Of a DNA stretch of 64,000 nt, positions 27,588-35,868 are shown in pieces; the stretch's first letter is position 1, and each line of letters opens with the position of its first letter. The notes below the pieces were generated by a model. It was not told where the DNA came from and did no database searches. It was given only the letters and a program-made list of their open reading frames with translations. Position numbers and translations under genes: made by a program. Origin of the DNA: JAVBPE01 sp031549865 (lineage in GTDB: Bacteria; Bacillota_I; Bacilli_A; Acholeplasmatales; Anaeroplasmataceae); contig JAVBPE010000001.1 of NCBI GenBank assembly GCA_031549865.1, forward strand, positions 1 to 64,000, read 5' to 3'.

Positions 27588-29296
27588 TACTTTATATCCT
27601 CCTTATTTTGACTTTTATATATTTCTTGATAAACACTGCAGGAATTTAATAATTCATCATGTTTGCCTAATCCAACAATATTTCCCTTATCTAAAACAAG
27701 AATTTGATCACAATCCCTTAATGTTTGATATTTTTGAGATATTATTATTTTTGTCATATTTTTCATATTGTCTAAATTATTAATTATTTTAGCTTCGGTA
27801 ATTAAATCAAGTGCTGATAAAGAGTCATCTAAAATTAATATTTTTGGATTTCTAATAACACTTCTAGCAATATTTATACGTCCACGTTGACCTGTACTTA
27901 AATTTTTGCCACCTTGATATAATACTTCATTAAAGCCATTTTTAAGCTTTTGAACAAAATCATATGCACTTGCAACTTTAAGGGCATTAGTAACCATTTC
28001 ATCAGTTACATTTTTTATACCAATTGATAAATTATCCTTAATGCTTCTATTCAATAATTGAATTTCTTGCATAACAAGACATATATTATTTTTAATACTT
28101 TCTTTACTATATTCATTTATATTAATTCCATCAATTGTAATTATGCCTTCTTGATTATTCAGATTATGTGTCATTAAATTTGCTAATGTTGTTTTACCAC
28201 TAGCTGTAGAGCCTATAATACCAAATTTAGAATTAGTTGTTATTATAAAATTTAAATTATTGAGAGTTTGTTTATTACCATAAGAGAATGAAACATTTTT
28301 AAATTCCATTACACCATTTTTTATTTCTTTATTTCCATATGTTAAGTCATTTTTTAAAGAAAAAATATAATTAATTCGATATGCACTTGAAATAGCTTGA
28401 GAAAATACTAAAACTAAATTCACAACAACTACAATCGCAACCATTATTTGGAATAAATAATTTGATAATGCCGTTACATTGCCTTGTGTAAAAGTTGCGT
28501 TTGTATTTACACTTATTGCTCCAAAATATATAACTAAGATAATTGCTATATTAATGATAATACTTGTAATTGGAGATAATAAAACATTCGTTATTCCTAA
28601 ACTTATTTGTCTTTTCTTTAATTTATTTACTATTATAGAAAATTTATTTTCTTCATAACTTTCATAATTATTCGCTCTTACTACTCTTGCTCCTCTTAAA
28701 TTATGTAGTGTTTTTTCATTTACTTCTTCATAACTTTCTAATATTTCTTTATTCTTTTTAACAGATAATTTCATTATTACTAAAATGGTAATTGCAATTA
28801 AAAATGCAACGATAAAGAAAATTATTCCTAATTTTTTAGATATCATAAAAGCCATAAATGTTGACCCAATAACTATAAAGGGCGCTCTTACTGTTAATCT
28901 TATAAGCATCGCAACTGATTGTTGCAGTTGATTTATGTCACTGTTCAATGTTGTATTTATTTTTGAAATTCCCATATGTTCTATTTTATCTATGGAAAGA
29001 TTATTTAATTTTGAATATAAATCATTTCTTAACTTCGTGCCAACTCCTTGAGATGCACGAGATGCATAGTATTGACACACTAAAGTTGAAAGAAGTCCTG
29101 TAATAGCCAATACAAATAAAATAATACCTTGTTTCGTGATAAATGTTATATCCTGATTTTTTATACCTATATCAATAATTTTTGCCATTATTAAAGGAAC
29201 TATTAGTTCAAAAATAGCTTCAAATATTTTAAATATTGGGCCTAATATTACTTCTTTTTTATAATATTTTAAATACTTTTTATATAACTCTATCAT
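27587..29296 (-). CDS. Heterodimeric ABC exporter subunit with degenerate ATPase site
   Basis: A 569-residue half-transporter with six membrane helices and a C-terminal ATPase. Walker A is GSTASGKTT near residue 363 and the signature LSTGQRGR is near consensus. Walker B reads ILILDDSLSALD, with Asp in place of catalytic Glu, and the switch region reads IIISQKYQTL, with Gln in place of His. It therefore supplies the non-hydrolysing site of a heterodimer with the following gene. An AGAGG site precedes the ATG at 29296. Probable drug or peptide exporter, substrate unknown. Confidence 0.9.
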   Translation of the reverse strand: MIELYKKYLKYYKKEVILGPIFKIFEAIFELIVPLIMAKIIDIGIKNQDITFITKQGIILFVLAITGLLSTLVCQYYASRASQGVGTKLRNDLYSKLNNLSIDKIEHMGISKINTTLNSDINQLQQSVAMLIRLTVRAPFIVIGSTFMAFMISKKLGIIFFIVAFLIAITILVIMKLSVKKNKEILESYEEVNEKTLHNLRGARVVRANNYESYEENKFSIIVNKLKKRQISLGITNVLLSPITSIIINIAIILVIYFGAISVNTNATFTQGNVTALSNYLFQIMVAIVVVVNLVLVFSQAISSAYRINYIFSLKNDLTYGNKEIKNGVMEFKNVSFSYGNKQTLNNLNFIITTNSKFGIIGSTASGKTTLANLMTHNLNNQEGIITIDGININEYSKESIKNNICLVMQEIQLLNRSIKDNLSIGIKNVTDEMVTNALKVASAYDFVQKLKNGFNEVLYQGGKNLSTGQRGRINIARSVIRNPKILILDDSLSALDLITEAKIINNLDNMKNMTKIIISQKYQTLRDCDQILVLDKGNIVGLGKHDELLNSCSVYQEIYKSQNKEDIK

Positions 29297-29315
29297 ATAT
29301 TTATACCTCTACTTG

Positions 29316-29380
29316 ATTATATCATTTTTTGTTATATAATATTTATATAATATATTGATATAGTTATATAAATATTATAT
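29316..29380. promoter_or_regulatory. ABC/LysR divergent control region with 17-bp inverted repeat
   Basis: TGATATAAT on the minus strand (-10 hexamer at 29321-29316) is an extended -10 for the ABC operon. Upstream of it, 29334-29350 and 29364-29380 are exact 17-bp inverted copies with a 13-base spacer. Position between the two start sites suits a LysR binding site; the all-AT content lowers the weight. Confidence 0.5.
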
Positions 29381-29390
29381 GAGGTTAATT

Positions 29391-30224
29391 ATGGAAATTA
29401 AACAATTAGAAAACTTTATTATTGTAGTTGAAGAAGGCTCAATTAATAAAGCATCAAAGAAAATTTTAATAGCTCAACCTGCTTTATCAAGACAAATAAA
29501 ACTACTTGAAGAAGAATTAAATGTTACTTTGTTTATTCGTAATCAAAATAAATTAGTTTTAACTAATGCTGGAAATGAGTTATATAATAAAGCTTTATAT
29601 CTTAAATCTTTATTTGATAAAACTAAAAATGACATTAAAAATGTTAGTCATACACTTCATTTAGGAATGATTTCATCTTCAATAAGTTTCATTCTTAATA
29701 AAATAGAAAATTTTACTAAAACTAATACTAATATAAAATTAGAAATTAATGAGGCAAATACTTATCAATTATTAGAATCACTTGATCATCATATTATTGA
29801 TTTTGCAATATGTCGAACGCCTTTTAAAATAAATAAATATGATTATAAAATTCTACTTGAAGAACCTATGATTTTACTTTCAAATAATAAATTACCATCA
29901 AATGTTGATATATCTTTTTTAAATAATAAACCCTTATTAATATACCGCCGTTTCGAAGAAATATTTACTAATATTTTTGAAAAAAATAATTTAACACTAA
30001 GTATTAAAGCAGTTTTTGATGATGCTAAAACAACTATTTTATTTGCAAGTAAAAATCTTGGATATGCGGTCGTTCCAAAATCAAGTTATGATGCATTCAC
30101 TAATTTAGACCTTAATTACTCTATTATTTTAAACAATGACTTAAATACTAAATTGGTTTTTATAAGTCGTAAAGATGAAGTTCTGAGTAATGAAATTAAA
30201 AATTTTATAAAAAATTATATGTAA
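29391..30224 (+). CDS. LysR family transcriptional regulator
   Basis: A 277-residue LysR-type regulator. The N-terminal winged helix has the canonical pattern QLENFIIVVEEGSINKASKK, then AQPALSRQIKLLEEEL, in residues 3-45. The C-terminal effector domain runs from ~85 to 277. Start at 29391 is favoured because GAGG (29381-29384) sits before it; the ATG at 29379 has no site. It is divergent from the heterodimeric ABC exporter, the usual arrangement for control of the neighbour. Confidence 0.9.
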   Translation: MEIKQLENFIIVVEEGSINKASKKILIAQPALSRQIKLLEEELNVTLFIRNQNKLVLTNAGNELYNKALYLKSLFDKTKNDIKNVSHTLHLGMISSSISFILNKIENFTKTNTNIKLEINEANTYQLLESLDHHIIDFAICRTPFKINKYDYKILLEEPMILLSNNKLPSNVDISFLNNKPLLIYRRFEEIFTNIFEKNNLTLSIKAVFDDAKTTILFASKNLGYAVVPKSSYDAFTNLDLNYSIILNNDLNTKLVFISRKDEVLSNEIKNFIKNYM

Positions 30225-30254
30225 AAAAATCGGTTGTATTCAACCGATTTTTTA
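30223..30254. terminator. Bidirectional terminator between LysR and ABC permease genes
   Basis: AAAAAAATCGGTTG and CAACCGATTTTTT form a perfect stem around TATT, with A- and T-runs on the two sides. It serves both convergent genes. Confidence 0.9.
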
Positions 30255-31847
30255 TTAATTTATTTTTAAAAGTCTATCTAATGCATTATTATTAATAAAT
30301 TTAGTAAACATAAAACTCATTAACAATAATAAAATGCTATCTACTACTAATGTCAAATATGGTGACAATAACATAGTTATTAAGGATAATATACAAACAA
30401 TTATACAAACAACAAAACCACATAATAAAGTAAGCATAACTGATGCACTATTTTTTACGACTGCCGTTTCATTTGGCCATTCTAATTTATAATAATGTAG
30501 ATTTAAGAATAATCCTATTCGGCTCATTAAATCAATTACTAATAAAGGAACAACAATAGTAACTAATGCTGGTCCAAAACTTAAATTTAATAAAAATATT
30601 AAAACTAATGAAGCAATTAAAGCTAATCCACCTTGAACTAAGTCATTTACATATATTTTAGAATTAAAATACGATTTTGGATTAATTGGCGCTGATTTTA
30701 TAATCCAAAAGTTCTTCCCTTCAATTGATATTGAGGATGCAGTGGTTGAAGTTATTGAAACCATAAATATTATTAAAAAATATGCATAATCAAATATTGC
30801 ACTAAAATCAAAACTCTCTGCCTGATCTTGATACCCTGCTAGTGTATTTTTTAAATTACCCAAAACAAAGGCAAATACTATTGCCATAATACCACCAGAA
30901 AGACAATTAAATAAATATGCAGGCGATGTAAATAATTTTTTAACCTCTTTACCAAATAAGGCTTGAAATTGAGTTTTAATATTTAATTCTTTTTTTACAT
31001 ATTTCTTTTTATTTGAAACACTTAATAATGAATTATTTATTTTTTTATATCCTAATGACACTAAGAAAATTGACCCCATTAATAATAAGGCATTTCCAGC
31101 TAGGTAAAGTATTATATATAATATTTCGCCATTAATAAATCCTTTATAATAAACTAATGCAACTGGAAATATTCCCTCAACTCCACTTATTATAGAACTG
31201 GCCAATTCGATTGTAACTTCCTCTGTTTCACCCATTGAAAAATTAAATGAATAAATAAACACAACAAATAAAATAGATAACATATAACCCAAAGTTTGAA
31301 ATAATAATTTCAATCTAAATTTAATTGTTAAGAATGTTATAAGATAGCCTATTATAATCCCAATAATTAATGGTATAACTGGTGCTAATATCATTACTAA
31401 TAGTGATGATATTAGTGTTAACGGGTTATCCATAAATAATAGAAATGTAGAAGGTAATAATATAACTATAGAAAATATAATTTCATAAAGATATAAAACA
31501 AAAAACTTAGATGCAATAATCGCTCTATTAGAAATTGGCATTGCCGCAAGTTTTTCATAGTCTTTGCCATCAAATAATATTCCACTTACTTTAAAAATTG
31601 AAGTCATAAGTATTATTAGTGAACTTATCGCAAGCATTAATTCTAAAATATGATTTTCCATATTTGATAAATGAAGTATTTCATAAAACATAAACGTATA
31701 TACAATTGATAATAATAATGCAAAAATAACAATTAAAATTAAAACGCTTAAGAAACCAACTTGTTTAGTTTTATTTTTTTTATTTCTATTTTTAGTAAAG
31801 AATAACGCTTGAAATTGAACTTTACATAATTGTAGAAAGTTATTCAT
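30255..31847 (-). CDS. ABC-2 type transporter permease
   Basis: A 530-residue polytopic protein with around twelve hydrophobic helices. The central ISIEGKNFWIIKSAPINPKS sequence is typical of large Bacillota ABC-2 permeases. It overlaps the ATPase gene by eight bases, so the two form one exporter. The substrate is unknown; systems of this class export antibiotics or lipids. Confidence 0.85.
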   Translation of the reverse strand: MNNFLQLCKVQFQALFFTKNRNKKNKTKQVGFLSVLILIVIFALLLSIVYTFMFYEILHLSNMENHILELMLAISSLIILMTSIFKVSGILFDGKDYEKLAAMPISNRAIIASKFFVLYLYEIIFSIVILLPSTFLLFMDNPLTLISSLLVMILAPVIPLIIGIIIGYLITFLTIKFRLKLLFQTLGYMLSILFVVFIYSFNFSMGETEEVTIELASSIISGVEGIFPVALVYYKGFINGEILYIILYLAGNALLLMGSIFLVSLGYKKINNSLLSVSNKKKYVKKELNIKTQFQALFGKEVKKLFTSPAYLFNCLSGGIMAIVFAFVLGNLKNTLAGYQDQAESFDFSAIFDYAYFLIIFMVSITSTTASSISIEGKNFWIIKSAPINPKSYFNSKIYVNDLVQGGLALIASLVLIFLLNLSFGPALVTIVVPLLVIDLMSRIGLFLNLHYYKLEWPNETAVVKNSASVMLTLLCGFVVCIIVCILSLITMLLSPYLTLVVDSILLLLMSFMFTKFINNNALDRLLKIN

Positions 31848-32553
31848 TAGCTGTTAACTCCAAGAAAAGATTTTCTAATGATTGATCCTTTGTTATTTCT
31901 TCAACGCTACCAACTCTTATTAATTTTCCATCTTTTATTATCGCTACTCTATCGCATAATTTTTCTACAACTTCAAGCACATGTGATGAGAAAAATATTG
32001 AAGTACCATTTGATACCATTTCACGCATTATTTCTTTAACTGTATGACTTGCTTTTGGATCTAAACCGACAAAAGGTTCATCAAGTAATAAAACCTTTGG
32101 AGTATGAATTAATGCACTAATTATAGCAATTTTTTGTTTCATACCGTGCGAATATGAACTGATTGATGATGCTAAATCTTTTTCAATATCAAATAAATTT
32201 GCATACTTATGTATTAAATCATTTCTTGAATCCTTTGATACTTCATAAATATCTGCAATGAAATTTAAATATTTTATTCCTGACAAGTGCTCATATAAAT
32301 CTGGATTATCAGGAATATATGCCATTTCTTTTTTACAAATTAATGGTTCTTTTTTTATTGATTTAGAATTAATTAATATTTCTCCCTCATTAAATTCTAA
32401 AATACCTGCAATAGCTTTTATTGTAGTAGATTTACCAGCCCCATTATGGCCGATAAAGCCAACAATTTCACCATCATTAATTGTTAAATTTAAATTGTCT
32501 ACTGCAATTTTTGTTTCTGAATACTTTTTTGTTAAATTTATTATTTCTATCAT
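31840..32553 (-). CDS. ABC transporter ATP-binding protein (partner of ABC-2 permease)
   Basis: A 237-residue ATPase: Walker A GHNGAGKST near residue 36, signature SYSHGMKQK near 135, Walker B VLLLDEPFVGLD near 155, and switch histidine in FFSSHVLEVVEKL. The ATG at 32553 has AGGAGG ten bases upstream. The promoter lies within the last bases of the gap after the ABC-F gene. Confidence 0.92.
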   Translation of the reverse strand: MIEIINLTKKYSETKIAVDNLNLTINDGEIVGFIGHNGAGKSTTIKAIAGILEFNEGEILINSKSIKKEPLICKKEMAYIPDNPDLYEHLSGIKYLNFIADIYEVSKDSRNDLIHKYANLFDIEKDLASSISSYSHGMKQKIAIISALIHTPKVLLLDEPFVGLDPKASHTVKEIMREMVSNGTSIFFSSHVLEVVEKLCDRVAIIKDGKLIRVGSVEEITKDQSLENLFLELTANE

Positions 32554-32578
32554 AAAAAAATAACCTCCTCTTAAGGAG

Positions 32579-32607
32579 ATTATATCAAATTAAATCTATC
32601 TAGTAAA
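32579..32607 (-). promoter_or_regulatory. Promoter of the ABC-2 exporter operon
   Basis: On the minus strand TTTACT (32607-32602) and TATAAT (32584-32579) are 17 bases apart. The transcript would start a few bases before the AGGAGG ribosome site, so the small hairpin there (AATCTCCT/AGGAGGTT) would be largely outside the RNA. Confidence 0.6.
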
Positions 32608-32609
32608 TA

Positions 32610-34163
32610 TTAAATTATCTTTGTAGTCCAAGCTTCTGCATCAAATATATTTGTAACAATATCTTCATAAAAATCTGGTTCATGACATACGATTACAATT
32701 GTGCCTTTAAAATCTTTTAAGGCATCTTTTAAAGCTTCTTTTGCTAACACATCAAGATGGTTTGTAGGTTCATCTAAAACTAAAGTATTACATTCTTTAA
32801 GCATTAACTTACATAATCTTACCTTGGCTGCTTCTCCACCTGATAGTACTACCATAAGTGATTCAATTTTTTCCTTTGTAAGTCCACATGAAGCCAATGC
32901 TCCACGAACTTCCGCATTACTCATTGTAGGATACATTTGCCATACTTCTTCTAATGCTGAATTTTTAGAGTATTCTTCTTCTTGTTGGAAATAGCCATAT
33001 TGTATTTTATAATCTAGCTTTGCTTCTCCACTTAATGGCTTAATTATGCCCAATAAAGTTTTTAATAAAGTTGATTTACCAATACCATTTGCACCCTTAA
33101 TAGCAACTTTTTGTCCTTTTTCAATAACAAATGATAATGGTTTTGAAAGTGGTTCATTATAACCGATTACTAAATTTTCACATGAAAAAACGAACTTGCC
33201 ACTTGAAGAGGCTTCTTTAAATCTAAAAGTAGGCTTTATTTGCTCTTTAGCTTTCGTGATAATTTCCATTTTATCAAGTTGACGCTGTCTACTTTTAGCC
33301 ATATTAGTTGTTGCAACACGAGCTTTATTTTTAGCTATAAATACTTCCATTCGTTCTATTTCTTTTTGTTGTTTTTCATATGAAGCATTTTGTTGACGTT
33401 TTTTTAATTCGTACATATTCATGAATTGTTCATAATCTCCAGTATAACGAGTCAATGTTCCATCTTCCATATGATATATGACATTAACAACACTGTTTAA
33501 AAATGGAACATCATGAGATACTAAAATAAAGGCGTTTTCATAATTTAATAAATAACTTTTTAACCATATTATTTGTTCTTCATCTAAGAAGTTTGTTGGT
33601 TCATCTAAGATTAAAATCATTGGCTGAGCTAATAACAATTTTGTAAGCAATACTTTAGATCTTTGTCCACCTGATAAATCTGTTACGTCTCTATCAAGTC
33701 CTATTGAACCAAGTCCTAATCCATTTGCAACTTCTTCTATTTTAGCATCTAAAGAGTAAAATCCACTATTTTCTAATTCATTTTGGATATCTCCAATATC
33801 AAGAAGCATAACATCAATTTCCTTATCACTAAGTTCACCCATTTTATCATACATCGAAAGCATCTCTGCTTCTAAATCATACATATGAATAAATGCTTCT
33901 CGTAATACCTCACGGATAGTTTTTCCTTTTGTTAAAGTTGTATATTGATCTAAATAGCCTGTTGTTATTCTTTTGCACCATTCAATTTTTCCATCATCAG
34001 GAGATAAACTTCCTGTAATCATTTTTATAAATGTTGATTTTCCTTCACCATTGGCTCCAATTAAACCAATATGTTCTCCTTTTTGCAATACAAAAGAAGC
34101 ATGTTCTAATATTTTTCTATTTCCAAATGAGAAAGAACAATCACTAACTTTTAAAATACTCAT
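32610..34163 (-). CDS. ABC-F family ATPase
   Basis: A 517-residue soluble protein with two ABC ATPase domains and no membrane helices. Domain 1: GANGEGKST near 36, LSGGQRSK near 150, LILDEPTNFLD near 175. Domain 2: GANGIGKST near 345, LSGGEAAK near 430, LVLDEPTNHLD near 453. A charged coiled linker (YELKKRQQNASYEKQQKEIE) joins them. ABC-F proteins act on the ribosome, in translation control or antibiotic protection. Start at 34163 is preferred (AGGTGA site) over 34199. Whether it gives resistance cannot be told. Confidence 0.9.
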   Translation of the reverse strand: MSILKVSDCSFSFGNRKILEHASFVLQKGEHIGLIGANGEGKSTFIKMITGSLSPDDGKIEWCKRITTGYLDQYTTLTKGKTIREVLREAFIHMYDLEAEMLSMYDKMGELSDKEIDVMLLDIGDIQNELENSGFYSLDAKIEEVANGLGLGSIGLDRDVTDLSGGQRSKVLLTKLLLAQPMILILDEPTNFLDEEQIIWLKSYLLNYENAFILVSHDVPFLNSVVNVIYHMEDGTLTRYTGDYEQFMNMYELKKRQQNASYEKQQKEIERMEVFIAKNKARVATTNMAKSRQRQLDKMEIITKAKEQIKPTFRFKEASSSGKFVFSCENLVIGYNEPLSKPLSFVIEKGQKVAIKGANGIGKSTLLKTLLGIIKPLSGEAKLDYKIQYGYFQQEEEYSKNSALEEVWQMYPTMSNAEVRGALASCGLTKEKIESLMVVLSGGEAAKVRLCKLMLKECNTLVLDEPTNHLDVLAKEALKDALKDFKGTIVIVCHEPDFYEDIVTNIFDAEAWTTKII

Positions 34164-34225
34164 ATTTTCACCTATTTTTTTATTTATTACCTTTAACATT
34201 ATATCAAACTATATTTTTAAGTAAA

Positions 34226-34255
34226 GAAAAAATCTAAAACTTAATTTAGATTTTA
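34226..34255 (-). terminator. Terminator of the nadBC-lipoprotein operon
   Basis: AAAATCTAAA and TTTAGATTTT are perfect 10-base arms around ACTTAA. On the minus strand a TTTTTTCTTT run follows. It lies beyond the decayed paralogue, about 170 bases past the intact lipoprotein stop. Confidence 0.75.
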
Positions 34256-34272
34256 ATTTTATTTATTGTTTT

Positions 34273-34423
34273 CTATTCCATACTACCTAAAATCAGTAAA
34301 GTTAATGAAACTTGACCTATACTTTTTATAGTAGTTGTTACTGATGTAATAATTCCATTAGTATCAATTTCATATTTTACATTATCAATCTTAATTTCTA
34401 AAAATAGATTTTCTCTTTGATTT
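34273..34423 (-). pseudogene. Decayed C-terminal copy of the neighbouring lipoprotein
   Basis: A stretch of about 49 codons without start codon, ending in TAG. Its translation ends TTIKSIGQVSLTLLILGSME, which resembles the end of the adjacent lipoprotein (LMIKIKNYGNVSITLPTIEE). It follows that gene directly. It looks like the tail of a tandem duplicate whose front part was deleted. Confidence 0.5.
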
Positions 34424-34427
34424 TATA

Positions 34428-35021
34428 TTAAGCAGCTTCTTCAATAGTTGGAAGAGTTATTGAAACATTACCATAATTTTTAATTTTAATCATAAGTTCT
34501 GCTGTCATCTTCATTCCAGGCATTATTTCCACTTCGGCTGTTATATTAAACGTTGCACCCTTACAATCTTCATCAATAACCATTACTGCTGTTTTGAATC
34601 CATATGTATTGCATGCTGCCTCTGATAAACTATATTTTCCATCTTCAAAAGTAAATTCATCTGCATTAAAATCTGTTACATCTGTATTTAAATCTCCTAA
34701 AATACCTTCATCTTCAATTTCGATTTCTTTTGTCCATTTACCATTTGCTTTTGTGTATACATAAATAGTATCTCCTACTATTTCTCTATATGTTTCGCTT
34801 GAGCCCATAAATTCTGGTGTATAAATAACATTTTTATCTACTTTTTGAGTCATTTCAAAAATATATCCTGATACTGTAATTGACATTTCCATTTCATAAT
34901 TTGCAGTTTCTGCTGACATATTTTCATTAAATTTTTCAAAAGCCGTTTTTTCTACATTGTCACAAGATGTAGCAATAAAACAAGCAAAAATTGATACTAA
35001 AAACACAACTAATTTCTTCAT
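34428..35021 (-). CDS. Predicted lipoprotein of unknown function
   Basis: A 197-residue secreted lipoprotein. The signal peptide MKKLVVFLVSIFACFIATSC ends in a lipobox. The mature part is rich in beta-strand patterns with repeated short motifs, similar to LolA/LppX-like lipid-binding lipoproteins in general shape; I do not recognise the family. Start at 35021 is set by AGGAG; the longer frame to 35045 overlaps nadC. It is the last gene of the nad operon, followed by a decayed copy of its own 3' end. Confidence 0.75.
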   Translation of the reverse strand: MKKLVVFLVSIFACFIATSCDNVEKTAFEKFNENMSAETANYEMEMSITVSGYIFEMTQKVDKNVIYTPEFMGSSETYREIVGDTIYVYTKANGKWTKEIEIEDEGILGDLNTDVTDFNADEFTFEDGKYSLSEAACNTYGFKTAVMVIDEDCKGATFNITAEVEIMPGMKMTAELMIKIKNYGNVSITLPTIEEAA

Positions 35022-35041
35022 ATTATTTTCTCCTAATATTT

Positions 35042-35857
35042 TCATTCAAATTTTAAAGATATGTCTAAAGCTTTTGAACTATGCGTTAAAGCTCCAACAC
35101 TAATAAAATCAACACCTATTTTAGAAACACTATTAATTCTTTCTATAGTCATGTTTCCACTTGCTTCAAGCTTTTTCCCGTTATTCTTCTTTACACATTC
35201 GCTCATAAGTTCATTAGACATATTATCAAGCATTATTATATCACACTTTGTATTTAACGCTTCTAAAAATTGTTCTAATGTTTCAACTTCTACTTCGATT
35301 TTTGAATTCACCTTGCCATAAACAAGCTCAACTGCTTTTGTAATTGAACCAGCAGCTTTAATATGATTATCTTTAATCATAACCATATCAGAAAGCGAAT
35401 ATCTGTGATTTGTTCCACCTCCATCACGTACGGCTTGACGCTCCATATATCTAAGATTTGGAGTCGTTTTTCTTGTATCTAATATTGTTGATAACCCTTC
35501 AGTCTCTTTAACATATTTATTAGTATTTGTCGCTATTCCTGACATCCTTTGTAATATGTTTAAAGCCACTCTTTCGCCTTTTAAAATAGTCCTCGTATCA
35601 CCTTTTATAACCCCGATTAGATCTCCTTTTATTACTTTATCACCATTATTAAAATTAAATTCTAAAGTATAATTTCCGCCCAACATCTCAAAAACACGAC
35701 TAACATAATTTAATCCTGAAATTATTCCTTCATCTTTAGCAATAAATTTTGCAAAAGAATAGTCATCTTTACTAACTATGTTGTCTGCAGTGATATCACC
35801 ATTTGGCATATCCTCATTTAAGGCATTTTTTATAATTTCATCAATAATTTTATCCAT
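35042..35857 (-). CDS. nadC: Nicotinate-nucleotide pyrophosphorylase (quinolinate phosphoribosyltransferase)
   Basis: A 271-residue NadC. RKTTPNLR near residue 130 and GGGTNHRYSLSD near 146 are family hallmarks, followed by MIKDNHIKAAG and EVEVETLEQ. It converts quinolinate and PRPP to nicotinate mononucleotide in de novo NAD synthesis. It follows nadB by 11 bases. No nadA (quinolinate synthase) is next to the pair. Confidence 0.95.
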   Translation of the reverse strand: MDKIIDEIIKNALNEDMPNGDITADNIVSKDDYSFAKFIAKDEGIISGLNYVSRVFEMLGGNYTLEFNFNNGDKVIKGDLIGVIKGDTRTILKGERVALNILQRMSGIATNTNKYVKETEGLSTILDTRKTTPNLRYMERQAVRDGGGTNHRYSLSDMVMIKDNHIKAAGSITKAVELVYGKVNSKIEVEVETLEQFLEALNTKCDIIMLDNMSNELMSECVKKNNGKKLEASGNMTIERINSVSKIGVDFISVGALTHSSKALDISLKFE

Positions 35858-35868
35858 AAAAATCCTTT

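Noticed and set aside
32555..32584. Terminator of the ABC-F gene
   Set aside because: The hairpin with a T-run contains the AGGAGG ribosome site of the next gene, and a TATAAT sits at its base, so start signals explain it better.
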